Source: Tagaea sp. (GTDB taxonomy: Bacteria; Pseudomonadota; Alphaproteobacteria; CACIAM-22H2). Taken from it: a DNA stretch of 14,110 bases. The DNA lies in assembly GCA_023653245.1 (NCBI GenBank), contig JAMNXK010000018.1, positions 1 to 14,110 of the forward strand, read 5' to 3'. The notes beneath the pieces were generated by a model. It saw only the letters and a list, made by a program, of their open reading frames with translations, ran no database searches and was not told where the DNA came from. The position numbers were made by a program, and so were the translations under genes. Below, piece after piece: positions 1 to 6,845 of this stretch; position 1 is the first letter of the stretch, and each line of letters begins with the position of its first letter.

Positions 1-468
1 CTGCTGCCCACCCAGATCCTGTTCGTGCAGATCGGGTTGTTCAACACGGCGTTCGCGCTGCCGATCCTTTACGCCGCGCATATCGTACCGTTCGCCGTGT
101 GGATGACGCGCGCGCATTTCGCGTCGGTGCCGATCGAGCTCGAACACGCCGCCGCCGTGGACGGCTACACGCGCTTCGAAGCGGCGTGGCGGGTCGTGCT
201 GCCCGGCGCCAAACCCGCCTTGATCGCTGCGGCGGCGTTCGGCTTCCTCTATTCCTGGAACGACTACATCACCTCGACGACGATGATCGACTCGCCCGAT
301 CTGCGCACGCTGCCGGTGGCGCTGATCTTCTTCCAGGGCTTCCACGGCCGCGACTGGGGCGCGCTGATGGCCGGCGCCGTGATCGCGACGCTGCCGCCGG
401 TCGTGCTGTTTCTTTGCTTCCGCCGCTACTTGATCGGCGGCTTCTCCGAAGGTTCGGTCAAGGGTTGA
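1..468 (+). CDS. ABC transporter permease, MalG/UgpE-like (3' part)
   Basis: This is the C-terminal 155 residues of an inner-membrane permease of a carbohydrate-type ABC importer; the reading frame is open to the first base, so the gene begins upstream of the window. Hydrophobic segments lie near residues 11-35, 75-90 and 118-140. The cytoplasmic EAA loop that docks on the ATPase is visible as ELEHAAAVDG followed by a VVLPG block. A FLYSWNDY segment just after it is typical of MalG-type subunits. The stop codon is 5 bp before the next ATG, which encodes a MalK-like ATPase, so the two belong to one operon. The substrate cannot be told from this fragment; sugars, polyols or glycerol-3-phosphate-type ligands are the usual choices for the family. 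Family assignment is secure, specificity is not. Confidence 0.93.
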   Translation: MLPTQILFVQIGLFNTAFALPILYAAHIVPFAVWMTRAHFASVPIELEHAAAVDGYTRFEAAWRVVLPGAKPALIAAAAFGFLYSWNDYITSTTMIDSPDLRTLPVALIFFQGFHGRDWGALMAGAVIATLPPVVLFLCFRRYLIGGFSEGSVKG

Positions 469-473
469 GGGTC

Positions 474-1556
474 ATGCCGGTGCAGAGCGCGAAGTCGGTG
501 ACGTTCGAAGGGGTGGCGAAGCGTTTCGGCGCGGTCACGGCGGTCGAGCGCGTGGATCTCGACGTCCAGCCCGGGCAATTCGTCACGCTGCTCGGGCCTT
601 CGGGCTGTGGCAAAAGCACGACGCTCAACATGATCGCCGGGCTCGAACAGCCGTCGGAAGGGCGCATCCGGATCGGCGATCGGGACGTCACGCATCTGCC
701 GCCGTCCGAGCGCGACATCGCGATGGTGTTCCAGTCCTACGCGCTCTATCCGCATCTGTCGGTGTTCGAGAACATCGCCTTTCCCTTGCGCGCGCGCCGC
801 CGGCGCACGGCCGAGCCCGATCTGCGCGCGCGCGTGGCGCAGGTCGCGGCGGCGCTCGGGCTGGACGCGCTGCTCGAACGCCTGCCGCGCGAAATCTCGG
901 GCGGCCAGCGCCAGCGCGTGGCGCTCGGCCGCGCGATGGTGCGCACGCCGACGGTCTATTTGCTCGACGAGCCGCTGTCGAACCTCGACCAGCAGCTGCG
1001 CGTGCAGATGCGTTCCGAGCTCAAGGACATCCATCAGCGCCTCGGCGCCACGATGATCTACGTGACGCACGACCAGGGCGAAGCGATGACGCTGTCGGAC
1101 ACGATCGTCGTGATGTCGGGCGGCCGGGTCGAGCAGCTCGGCAGTCCGCGCGAGCTCTACGACCGGCCGGCGAACGTGTTCGTCGCGCGCTTCCTGGGCG
1201 AGCCGGGGATGAACCTGTTCGAAGGGCGCGTCTCCGACGGCGCGCTGCGCGGCGACGGTGTCGCGATTCCGGCGGCGGGATTGGGCGCGCGCGGCGATGG
1301 CGGCATGCTCGCCGGAATCCGTCCGGAGGATCTGGTGGCCGTCGAACCCGACGCGGCGCCGCTCAAGGGAGTCGTGCGCACGGTGGAGTTCCTCGGCTCG
1401 CGGATGCTCGTGCGCGTCGATGTGGGCAGCTCGGTCGTGGCGGCCTTCATGCCCTTGGGCACGCGCCTGGCCGTGCGCGAGCGCGTGGGGCTCGCCCCAT
1501 CGTCGCCCGACCGCGTGCGCTGGTTCGCCGCCGCCTCCGGAAAAGCGATTTTCTAG
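474..1556 (+). CDS. ABC transporter ATP-binding protein, MalK/UgpC-like
   Basis: 360-residue ATPase that powers a carbohydrate-type importer on the cytoplasmic face. Walker A is GPSGCGKST (41-49), the Q-loop glutamine is Q87 in VFQSYALYPH, the signature is ISGGQ (141-145) in place of the usual LSGGQ, Walker B is VYLLDEP (161-167), the D-loop is SNLD (169-172) and the switch histidine is H199 in VTHDQ. Residues about 240-350 form the TOBE-type C-terminal domain, including GIRPEDL (281-287). Length and layout match MalK/UgpC/MsmK proteins. ATG 474 is chosen because conserved sequence starts within ten residues and it lies 5 bp after the permease stop; the frame is open far upstream, but that stretch lies over the permease. 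It is the only ATPase gene in the window, so it might also serve the MalFG-type permeases at 11546-13275. That sharing is inference. Confidence 0.95.
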   Translation: MPVQSAKSVTFEGVAKRFGAVTAVERVDLDVQPGQFVTLLGPSGCGKSTTLNMIAGLEQPSEGRIRIGDRDVTHLPPSERDIAMVFQSYALYPHLSVFENIAFPLRARRRRTAEPDLRARVAQVAAALGLDALLERLPREISGGQRQRVALGRAMVRTPTVYLLDEPLSNLDQQLRVQMRSELKDIHQRLGATMIYVTHDQGEAMTLSDTIVVMSGGRVEQLGSPRELYDRPANVFVARFLGEPGMNLFEGRVSDGALRGDGVAIPAAGLGARGDGGMLAGIRPEDLVAVEPDAAPLKGVVRTVEFLGSRMLVRVDVGSSVVAAFMPLGTRLAVRERVGLAPSSPDRVRWFAAASGKAIF

Positions 1557-1741
1557 GCGGACGGCCGTCGCAAGCGCGCCTCCCGGCATTAACGCCGTCG
1601 ATCCGTCCATGAGCGGCGTTCGCATCGGCATCGGCAGGACCGTTGCCGTGGCATCGTTTTCGCTTCACAGTTCGCTGTCGGGGGGCGGCGAAGAGTGGGG
1701 AATACCACGACGAGTGCCGATCTGAGCGGAGCGGCCGGGCG
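1557..1741. other. Intergenic region before the amino-acid transporter operon
   Basis: The longest gene-free stretch, 185 bp, between the end of the ATPase gene and the next operon. It holds an inverted repeat (AACGCCG at 1591-1597, CGGCGTT at 1614-1620, 16-nt loop) without a T-run, and a small ACAG-TTCG-CTGT hairpin at 1667-1678. A promoter for the downstream operon is expected here, but I see no convincing -35/-10 pair. A Shine-Dalgarno-like GGAG is present at 1728-1731. Confidence 0.6.
1591..1620 (+). terminator. Weak stem-loop downstream of the ATPase gene
   Basis: Perfect 7-bp arms AACGCCG and CGGCGTT separated by 16 nt, starting 34 bp after the ATPase stop codon. No U-tract follows, so it is not a canonical intrinsic terminator. 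It could mark the 3' end of the first operon or be an operator for the next one. The assignment is tentative. Confidence 0.25.
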
Positions 1742-2545
1742 ATGAGCGCGCCGGCTTCGCGACCGCGCGCGCCCTTTCCCTGGCGGCGGCTGTGGGAAGC
1801 CGGGCAGTTCGCGCTGTTCGCGGCGTTGCTGGTCTGGGTCACGGTCCGCGGCGCCCAGAGCATGGGCTACAATTGGCAATGGCAGCGCGTGCCGCGCTAT
1901 CTGTACCGCGAAATCGGCGGGGAGATCTGGCTCGGGCCGTTGCTCAAGGGCCTGATCGTCACGCTCGAAATCAGCGCCATCGCCTTGATTCTCACGATCG
2001 TGCTGGGGCTGGTCGTGGCGTTGTTGCGCCGCTCGGGCTCGATCGTCGGCGAAGGCCTCGCGCATGTCTATATCGAGGCGATCCGCAATACCCCGCTGCT
2101 CGTGCAGCTCTATCTTTTCTACTTCGTCTTCGCGCCCATCCTGGGGCTCGACCGCTACTGGACGGGCGTGCTGTGCCTCGCCGTGTTCGAAGCGGCTTTC
2201 GCGGCCGAGATTTTCCGCGCCGGGATCGAGGCCGTCCACAAAGGCCAGTGGGAGGCGGCGCGGTCGCTCGGCCTGCGCCAAGCGCAGATCTATCGCTTCG
2301 TCGTGCTGCCCCAGGCCTTGCGCCTGGTGCTGCCGCCGCTCGCCGGCCTGGCCGTTTCGCTGGTCAAGCACTCGGCCATCGTCAGCGTGATCGCCGTGTT
2401 CGATCTCGCCAACGAGGCGCGCAACGTCATCGCCGACACGTTCATGACGTTCGAAATCTGGCTGACGGTCGCCGCGCTCTATCTCGCGGTGACCGTCAGT
2501 CTGTCGATGGGGGTGCGCGTTCTCGAACGCCGCCTCAAAGGATGA
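1742..2545 (+). CDS. Amino-acid ABC transporter permease, HisM/GlnP family
   Basis: 267-residue inner-membrane permease of the polar amino-acid (His/Glu/Gln/Arg/opine) importer family. An N-terminal hydrophobic helix (about 21-37) is followed by a short loop with YNWQW (43-47), then the transmembrane domain from about 66. The family motif IRNTPLLVQL lies at 114-123. The EAA loop spans 161-194, with GQWEAARSLGL and FVVLPQALR. ATG 1742 is preferred over a TTG 99 bp upstream because the preceding codons give a charged, unconserved stretch and GGAG lies 10 bp before 1742. It is the first gene of an operon with a binding protein, a second permease and two enzymes. The two permeases probably form a heterodimer. 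No cognate ATPase gene is next to it. The substrate is likely a polar amino acid or related amine, not determined. Confidence 0.93.
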   Translation: MSAPASRPRAPFPWRRLWEAGQFALFAALLVWVTVRGAQSMGYNWQWQRVPRYLYREIGGEIWLGPLLKGLIVTLEISAIALILTIVLGLVVALLRRSGSIVGEGLAHVYIEAIRNTPLLVQLYLFYFVFAPILGLDRYWTGVLCLAVFEAAFAAEIFRAGIEAVHKGQWEAARSLGLRQAQIYRFVVLPQALRLVLPPLAGLAVSLVKHSAIVSVIAVFDLANEARNVIADTFMTFEIWLTVAALYLAVTVSLSMGVRVLERRLKG

Positions 2546-2573
2546 TCCACGTCAACGAGGGAAGGAGAACGAC

Positions 2574-3407
2574 ATGTTCGGATTGAGGAAACTGGCGGTG
2601 GCCGCGGTCGCGGCGGTCGCGTTGCTCGCGCCGCTCGCCGCGTCGGCGCAGGACGCGCGCGCCGCGCTGTCGGCGAGCAGCACGCTGGAGGAGATCAAGC
2701 GCCGCGGGACTCTCCGCGTCGGGCTGTCGACCTTCGTGCCCTGGGCGTTCCGCGCGCGCAACGGCGAGATCATCGGCTACGAGGTCGACGTCGCGCGCAA
2801 GCTCGCCGAGGACATGAGCGTGCGCCTGGAATTGGTGCCCACCGCGTGGGACGGGATCATCCCGGCTTTGCTGGCGGGCCAGTTCGACTACATCATCGGC
2901 GGCATGACCATCACGCCCGCGCGCAACCTCACGGTCAATTTCACCGTGCCTTACTCGGCGACCGGCGTGGACGTGGCCGCGAGCAAGCGGCTGGCCGCGA
3001 ACTTCAAGACCATCGACGACTTCAACAAGCCCAACGTGACGCTGGTGTCGCGGCGCGGCTCGTCGGCCGCAGCCGCCTCGCAGCGCTTGTTCCCCAACGC
3101 CACGCTGCGGCTGTTCGACGACGATGCCCAGGCGCTGCTGGAGGTCACCGGCGGGCGCGCGCACGCGATGGTCGGCACGGTGCCGCGGCCGCTCTTCGCC
3201 GTGCTCGACAACGACGCCACGCTGTTCCAGCCCTTCGCCGAGCCGCTGGTCAAGCAGGCCGACGCGATGGCGGTGCGCAAGGGCGATCCGGACTCGCTGA
3301 ACTTCCTCAACAACTGGATCCAGTCGCGCACGCTCGACGGCTGGCTGGCCGAGCGCCAGGCGTTCTGGTTCAAGGGCCGCACGTGGCGGGATCAGCAAGC
3401 GCAGTAG
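2574..3407 (+). CDS. Polar amino-acid ABC transporter substrate-binding protein
   Basis: 277-residue periplasmic binding protein of the type 2 fold. An N-terminal Sec signal peptide is clear: basic FGLRK, a long alanine/valine-rich core, and likely cleavage after ASA near residue 25. The mature domain opens with IKRRGTLRVGLS (41-52), then GYEVDVARKLAEDM (68-81) and GGMTITPARNLTVNF (109-123). R117 in this last motif matches the arginine that holds the ligand alpha-carboxylate in amino-acid binding proteins, which supports an amino-acid-like substrate. The start is fixed by a strong AAGGAG (2562-2567) 6 bp before the ATG. The gene sits between the two permease genes; its 3' end overlaps the predicted start of the second permease by 25 bp. 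Family confidence is high, exact ligand unknown. Confidence 0.95.
   Translation: MFGLRKLAVAAVAAVALLAPLAASAQDARAALSASSTLEEIKRRGTLRVGLSTFVPWAFRARNGEIIGYEVDVARKLAEDMSVRLELVPTAWDGIIPALLAGQFDYIIGGMTITPARNLTVNFTVPYSATGVDVAASKRLAANFKTIDDFNKPNVTLVSRRGSSAAAASQRLFPNATLRLFDDDAQALLEVTGGRAHAMVGTVPRPLFAVLDNDATLFQPFAEPLVKQADAMAVRKGDPDSLNFLNNWIQSRTLDGWLAERQAFWFKGRTWRDQQAQ
3372..3385 (+). promoter_or_regulatory. RBS and GTG start of the second permease
   Basis: AAGGG (3372-3376) lies 6 bp before GTG at 3383, inside the last codons of the binding-protein gene. No ATG exists in this frame before the first transmembrane helix, so this GTG is the best start for the second permease and implies translational coupling. 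Confidence 0.55.
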
Positions 3408-4309
3408 ACGCCGTCGTCGTTCCGCCGCCGGCCCCGCGCCGGCGGCGATTCGGCGCGCTCGACGCGGCGATCCTCGCGATCGTCGCCGCGGCGCTGGGCT
3501 ATCTCGCCTGGCGCGCGGACGCTTTCTTGCACTACGAGTGGAATTGGGCGCCGGTGTGGGGCTTCATCCTGCGCTTCGACGAAGCGCGCGGCGCCTGGAC
3601 GCCCAATCTGATCCTGATCGGCCTGTGGACGACGATCCGGATCTCGATCTGGGCGGCGATCGGGGCGGCGTTGATCGGCGCGATCATGGGTCTCGCGCGC
3701 GTTTCCAACTCGCTGTTCTTTCGGCTGGTCGCGGGCGCCTATGTCGAGCTGGTGCGCAACATGCCGCCGCTCGTGTTCGTCTTCGTCGTCTATTTCTTCC
3801 TGACCAGCCAGATCGTGCCCGCGCTCGGGATCGACGCCGCGATCCGCGGAGCGTCGCCCGGCACGCTGGCGGCGATCGAGACGCTGCTGGGGCCGCCGCG
3901 GCTGCTGCCGGCTTTGCTGTCGGCGGTGCTGTGCCTGGCGCTGTTCGAGGGCGCCTACGTCGCCGAGATCGTGCGCGCGGGCGTGCAATCGATCGAGCGC
4001 GGCCAATGGGATGCTTCGCGCGCCATGGGTTTCGGCCGCGTGCAGACCTTGCGTCTGGTCGTGCTGCCGCAGGCAATCCAGCGCACGCTGCCGCCGCTCG
4101 CGGGGCAGTTCATCTCGCTGGTCAAGGACAGCTCGATCGTGTCGCTGATTTCGATCCAAGACCTGACCTTTCTGGGTAACGAGGTCGCGGCGACCACGAC
4201 GCGGCTGTTCGAGACTTGGATCGTGATCGCCATCCTCTATTTCCTGCTGTGCTGGACGCTGTCGCGCGTCTTCGCGCGGCTGGAGACGCGCATGGGCCGC
4301 TTCCGATGA
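3383..4309 (+). CDS. Second amino-acid ABC transporter permease, HisM/GlnP family
   Basis: About 308 residues from a GTG start. The N terminus is a proline- and arginine-rich cytoplasmic tail (14-23), then a hydrophobic helix (27-43), then YEWNW (51-55), the same W-x-W signature as in the first permease. Family motif VRNMPPLVFVF lies at 124-134, and the EAA loop at 199-233 contains GQWDASRAMGFG and LVVLPQAIQ. It is longer than the first permease because of an insert at about 142-175 (ending LGPPRLLPALLS), as in the longer partner of many two-permease systems such as those of the Aap/Bzt type. Its stop overlaps the next start as ATGA. Together with the 1742-2545 permease it should form the membrane channel. 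The exact start is uncertain; the family is not. Confidence 0.9.
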   Translation: MAGSASAVDAVVVPPPAPRRRRFGALDAAILAIVAAALGYLAWRADAFLHYEWNWAPVWGFILRFDEARGAWTPNLILIGLWTTIRISIWAAIGAALIGAIMGLARVSNSLFFRLVAGAYVELVRNMPPLVFVFVVYFFLTSQIVPALGIDAAIRGASPGTLAAIETLLGPPRLLPALLSAVLCLALFEGAYVAEIVRAGVQSIERGQWDASRAMGFGRVQTLRLVVLPQAIQRTLPPLAGQFISLVKDSSIVSLISIQDLTFLGNEVAATTTRLFETWIVIAILYFLLCWTLSRVFARLETRMGRFR

Positions 4310-5568
4310 ATGGCCGGATCGACGCCGCCGTCGCGGGCGGGGGCGTCGTCGGCTTGGCCTGCGCCTTCGCTCTTGTCGAGACCGGCCGCGCGACGATCCT
4401 GTTCGATCCGGCGCCGGGGCGCGGCGCCTCGTGGGGCAATGCGGGCGGCATCACGCCGGGCTGGGTGGCCCCGCTGGCGACGCCGGCCACGTTGCGCGCG
4501 TTGCCCGCGATGCTGACGGATGCCTTGTCGCCGCTGGCGATCCGGCCCTCCTATCTGCCCCGGCTGCTGCGCTGGCTGCTGCGCTTCGCTTGGGCGGCGC
4601 GACCCGCGCGCGCCGAAGCGGTGTCGCGGGCGTTGGCGGCGCTGACGCTGAGCTCGATCGAGGATTGGGCCGATCTATGCGCGCGCACGGGCACGGCTGG
4701 GCTGATGCGCCGCCAAGGCCTGCTCTACGCCTACGCGTCGCGCGCGAGCCGCGAGGCGGCCGAAAACGCGCACGCGTTCCGGCGCGCGCGCGGCGTCGGG
4801 CTCGAAGAGTTCGACGCCGATGCGCTGCGCCGTTTCGCGCCGATGTTGGCCGAGCGCTACGCACATGCGGTCTACGCGCCCGACGCGGGACATTTCGTCG
4901 ATCCCGGGGCGCTGTGCGACGGTTTGGCGGCGGCGTTCCAAGCCAAAGGCGGGCGGATCGAACGCGTGCGCGTCGACGACGTGGCGCCCGAGGCTTCGGG
5001 GCTGATCGTCCGCACGGCGGCGGGCGACTGGCGCGCCGATCGTTTCGTGCTGTGCGCGGGCGCGTTTTCGAAGCCCCTGGCCGCGCGGCTGGGGGCGAAC
5101 CCGCCGCTCGACGTGGAGCGCGGCTATCACGCCATGCTGCCGTCGCCGGGGCTCGAACTGCCCGCGCAGATGATCGACGGCGAGGGCAAATACGCGTTGA
5201 CTTCGATGGCGGGGGGCTTGCGCCTGGCCGGCACGGTGGAGTTCGCCGGTCTCGATGCGCCGCCCGACCTGCGCCGGGCCGAGCGCTTGATCGCCAACGC
5301 GAAGGCGCTGCTGCCCGGCCTGAACGCCGAGCGTGCTTCGTTCTGGATGGGCTTTCGGCCGTCGCTGCCCGACGGGCTGCCGGCGATCGGCCGCGCCCCG
5401 GCGGAGCCGCGCGCGATTTTTGCCTTCGCTCACGCGCATCTGGGCGTGACACTCGCGGCGATCACGGCCAGGATCGTCGCCGCTTTGGTCGAAGGCGCGC
5501 CGCCGGGGCTCGATCTCGGGCCGTATCGCGCGGATCGATTCCGGTTTTGGGGAAAGGGAACGACATGA
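4306..5568 (+). CDS. FAD-dependent oxidoreductase, DadA-like (D-amino-acid dehydrogenase/glycine oxidase superfamily)
   Basis: 420-residue flavoprotein of the DAO superfamily. The FAD-binding Rossmann fold is at the N terminus with GGGVVGLACAFALVETG (11-27) and a beta-strand ending ILFD (31-34). GASWGNAGGITPGWVAPL (40-57) resembles the DadA flavin-contact region. VLCAGAFSKPLA (248-259) is the second FAD-contact strand. The C-terminal signature FWMGFRPSLPDGLPAIGR (346-363) and HAHLGVTLAA (376-385) are characteristic. These enzymes remove two hydrogens from a D-amino acid or N-substituted glycine, giving an imino product. ATG 4306 overlaps the permease stop (ATGA), and the downstream gene is joined the same way. 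The coupling suggests the transported compound is this enzyme's substrate. Whether it passes electrons to quinones or to oxygen cannot be seen. Confidence 0.9.
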   Translation: MNGRIDAAVAGGGVVGLACAFALVETGRATILFDPAPGRGASWGNAGGITPGWVAPLATPATLRALPAMLTDALSPLAIRPSYLPRLLRWLLRFAWAARPARAEAVSRALAALTLSSIEDWADLCARTGTAGLMRRQGLLYAYASRASREAAENAHAFRRARGVGLEEFDADALRRFAPMLAERYAHAVYAPDAGHFVDPGALCDGLAAAFQAKGGRIERVRVDDVAPEASGLIVRTAAGDWRADRFVLCAGAFSKPLAARLGANPPLDVERGYHAMLPSPGLELPAQMIDGEGKYALTSMAGGLRLAGTVEFAGLDAPPDLRRAERLIANAKALLPGLNAERASFWMGFRPSLPDGLPAIGRAPAEPRAIFAFAHAHLGVTLAAITARIVAALVEGAPPGLDLGPYRADRFRFWGKGTT

Positions 5569-6173
5569 CGGCGTGGATCGAGATGATTCAATACGACGGA
5601 TCGAGCGGCTATTTGCGCGAGCTCTACGACCGCGTGAAGGGGCCGGGCGGCAAGATCGACAACGTGATGAAGATCCATTCCTTGCGCCCGCACACGATGG
5701 AGGGGCATAGCGCGCTCTACAAAAGCGTGCTGCACCACAAGGGCAATTCGCTGCCGGTGTGGTTCTTGGAATGCCTCGGGATCTACACCAGCCTCGCCAA
5801 CAAATGCGACTACTCGGTCGCGCATCACTTCGCGGGCTTGACGCGGCTGTTGAACGACGAGGCGCGGGCGGGGGCCATCTACAAGGCGTTCGCCGCCGCC
5901 GCACCCGAGAAGGTCTTCGACGGCAAGGAATTGGCGCTGCTGCGCTACGTGCGCAAGCTGACGCTGGAGCCCCAGACGATGGCGCAGGCCGATGTGACGG
6001 CCGCGCGCGACGCCGGTGCGAGCGACGCGGAGATCTTCGAAGCCAACCAGGTCTGCGCCTATTTCAACTATTCGAACCGGCTGCTGAACGGCCTGGGCGT
6101 GACGACGCATGGCGACGTGCTGGGCTATTCGCCGCCCAACACCGATCGTCTCGACGATTGGGAGCACGTCTAG
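5565..6173 (+). CDS. Carboxymuconolactone decarboxylase/AhpD-family protein with CxxS site
   Basis: 202-residue, mostly helical protein of the CMD family, close in layout to 'peroxidase-related' members. The opening part contains VMKIHSLRPHTMEGH (34-48), a recurring pattern in this subgroup. The active-site region is E69, then NKCDYSVAHHFAGL (79-92). Spacing E69-x11-C81-x2-S84-x3-H88 matches the AhpD pattern E-x11-C-x2-C-x3-H, except that the second cysteine is serine. C164 and C70 are the only other cysteines. AhpD reduces peroxiredoxin-type partners through its CxxC disulfide; with CxxS this chemistry is not possible in the same way. The start overlaps the preceding stop (ATGA) with AAAGGGAA just upstream. 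Placed last in the oxidoreductase operon, it may deal with peroxide or a reactive product. Family is secure, activity is open. Confidence 0.88.
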   Translation: MTAWIEMIQYDGSSGYLRELYDRVKGPGGKIDNVMKIHSLRPHTMEGHSALYKSVLHHKGNSLPVWFLECLGIYTSLANKCDYSVAHHFAGLTRLLNDEARAGAIYKAFAAAAPEKVFDGKELALLRYVRKLTLEPQTMAQADVTAARDAGASDAEIFEANQVCAYFNYSNRLLNGLGVTTHGDVLGYSPPNTDRLDDWEHV

Positions 6174-6802
6174 CGCTTGGACTCGATCCAGGCGGCCACG
6201 CTGGCGCGATAGGGAACGAGCAGACTCTCGAAGACCGGGTGCGCGTCCAACGCCGCGCGCCAGCGCGCGATGCGCGGGCGCCTGGCGATACGCCAGCCGA
6301 ACACGGGCGCCAGCGCGTCGAGGATCGCGAAACTCGCGGGATAGGCGCAATCCGCGAGGCTCGGCGCCTTGCCGATCGCGAAGGGACCGTCGGGATCGAG
6401 GCTGGTTTCGATCAAGGCCAGCGCCGCGTCGAGCGCCGGCTCGATTTCGGGCGGCGCTTGGCGACCCGCGACGGCGCCGAAACAGGCGCGGAGCTTGGGT
6501 TCGAAGCGCAGATCGTGCAGGCGCCCCAGGAACCGCGCTTGCGCCCGGCCACGCGGATCGGCGGGCAACAAAGCGGGCGCCGGGAAGCGGTCTTCGAGAT
6601 ATTCGAGGATCGTGTCGGACTCGGCCAGGGTGAAATCGCCGTCCACCAAGGCGGGCACTGTGCCCGAGGGGACGAGCGCGCGATACGCGGCCGAGCGGTA
6701 GCCGTCGGGCGGCGGACGAACGTCGAGCGCGATTCCTTTCAGCGCCGCGGCGAGGCGGACCTTGAGGCTATAGCTGGACAATTCCGTGGCGTAGAGGATC
6801 AT
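6170..6802 (-). CDS. Glutathione S-transferase family protein
   Basis: 210-residue cytosolic protein with an N-terminal thioredoxin-like GST domain (1-75) and an all-helical C-terminal domain (about 85-205). It begins MILYATELSSYSLKVRLA, where S9 or S10 is the candidate glutathione-activating residue. The cis-proline motif is GTVPALVDGD (47-56), followed by ESDTILEYLEDRFP (61-74), whose Glu-Ser pair binds the gamma-glutamyl group. In the C-terminal domain, SLADCAYPAS (148-157) carries the N-capping aspartate motif. Length is normal for the family. The stop codon shares the palindrome CTAG with the stop of the convergent CMD gene. Its start faces the creatininase-family gene across 40 bp. No strong Shine-Dalgarno is visible. 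Substrate unknown; detoxification or an isomerase/dehalogenase role are the family options. Confidence 0.9.
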   Translation of the reverse strand: MILYATELSSYSLKVRLAAALKGIALDVRPPPDGYRSAAYRALVPSGTVPALVDGDFTLAESDTILEYLEDRFPAPALLPADPRGRAQARFLGRLHDLRFEPKLRACFGAVAGRQAPPEIEPALDAALALIETSLDPDGPFAIGKAPSLADCAYPASFAILDALAPVFGWRIARRPRIARWRAALDAHPVFESLLVPYRASVAAWIESKR

Positions 6803-6803
6803 G

Positions 6804-6819
6804 CGGTCAGTGTGGACCG
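6804..6819. promoter_or_regulatory. Inverted repeat between divergent GST and creatininase-family genes
   Basis: CGGTC (6804-6808) and GACCG (6815-6819) form a perfect 5-bp dyad with a 6-nt spacer inside the 40-bp gap between divergent starts. It starts 2 bp upstream of the GST ATG. It could be an operator, but short dyads arise by chance in GC-rich DNA. No promoter elements are recognisable. Confidence 0.25.
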
Positions 6820-6830
6820 GAAACGGCGCG

Positions 6831-6845
6831 AAGGGGAAGCGGATG
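6831..6845 (+). promoter_or_regulatory. RBS that sets the creatininase-family start
   Basis: AAGGGGAAG (6831-6839) precedes ATG 6843 at normal spacing. This favours 6843 over the in-frame ATG at 6801, which has no such sequence and overlaps the GST start codon. Confidence 0.7.

Noticed and set aside
426..1631. 401-codon - strand frame opposite the MalK-like ATPase
   Set aside because: No recognisable motif, arginine/histidine-rich composition, and it lies antisense to a well-supported gene.
1621..1636. Tandem ATCGGC copies in the intergenic region
   Set aside because: Two short copies only; expected in GC-rich sequence.
1643..1741. 33-residue N-terminal extension of the first HisM-type permease from TTG
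   Set aside because: Charged, unconserved-looking residues and a rare start; the ATG at 1742 has a GGAG upstream.
6801..6842. Earlier ATG for the creatininase-family gene
   Set aside because: It overlaps the GST start codon and lacks an SD, while 6843 has AAGGGGAAG.
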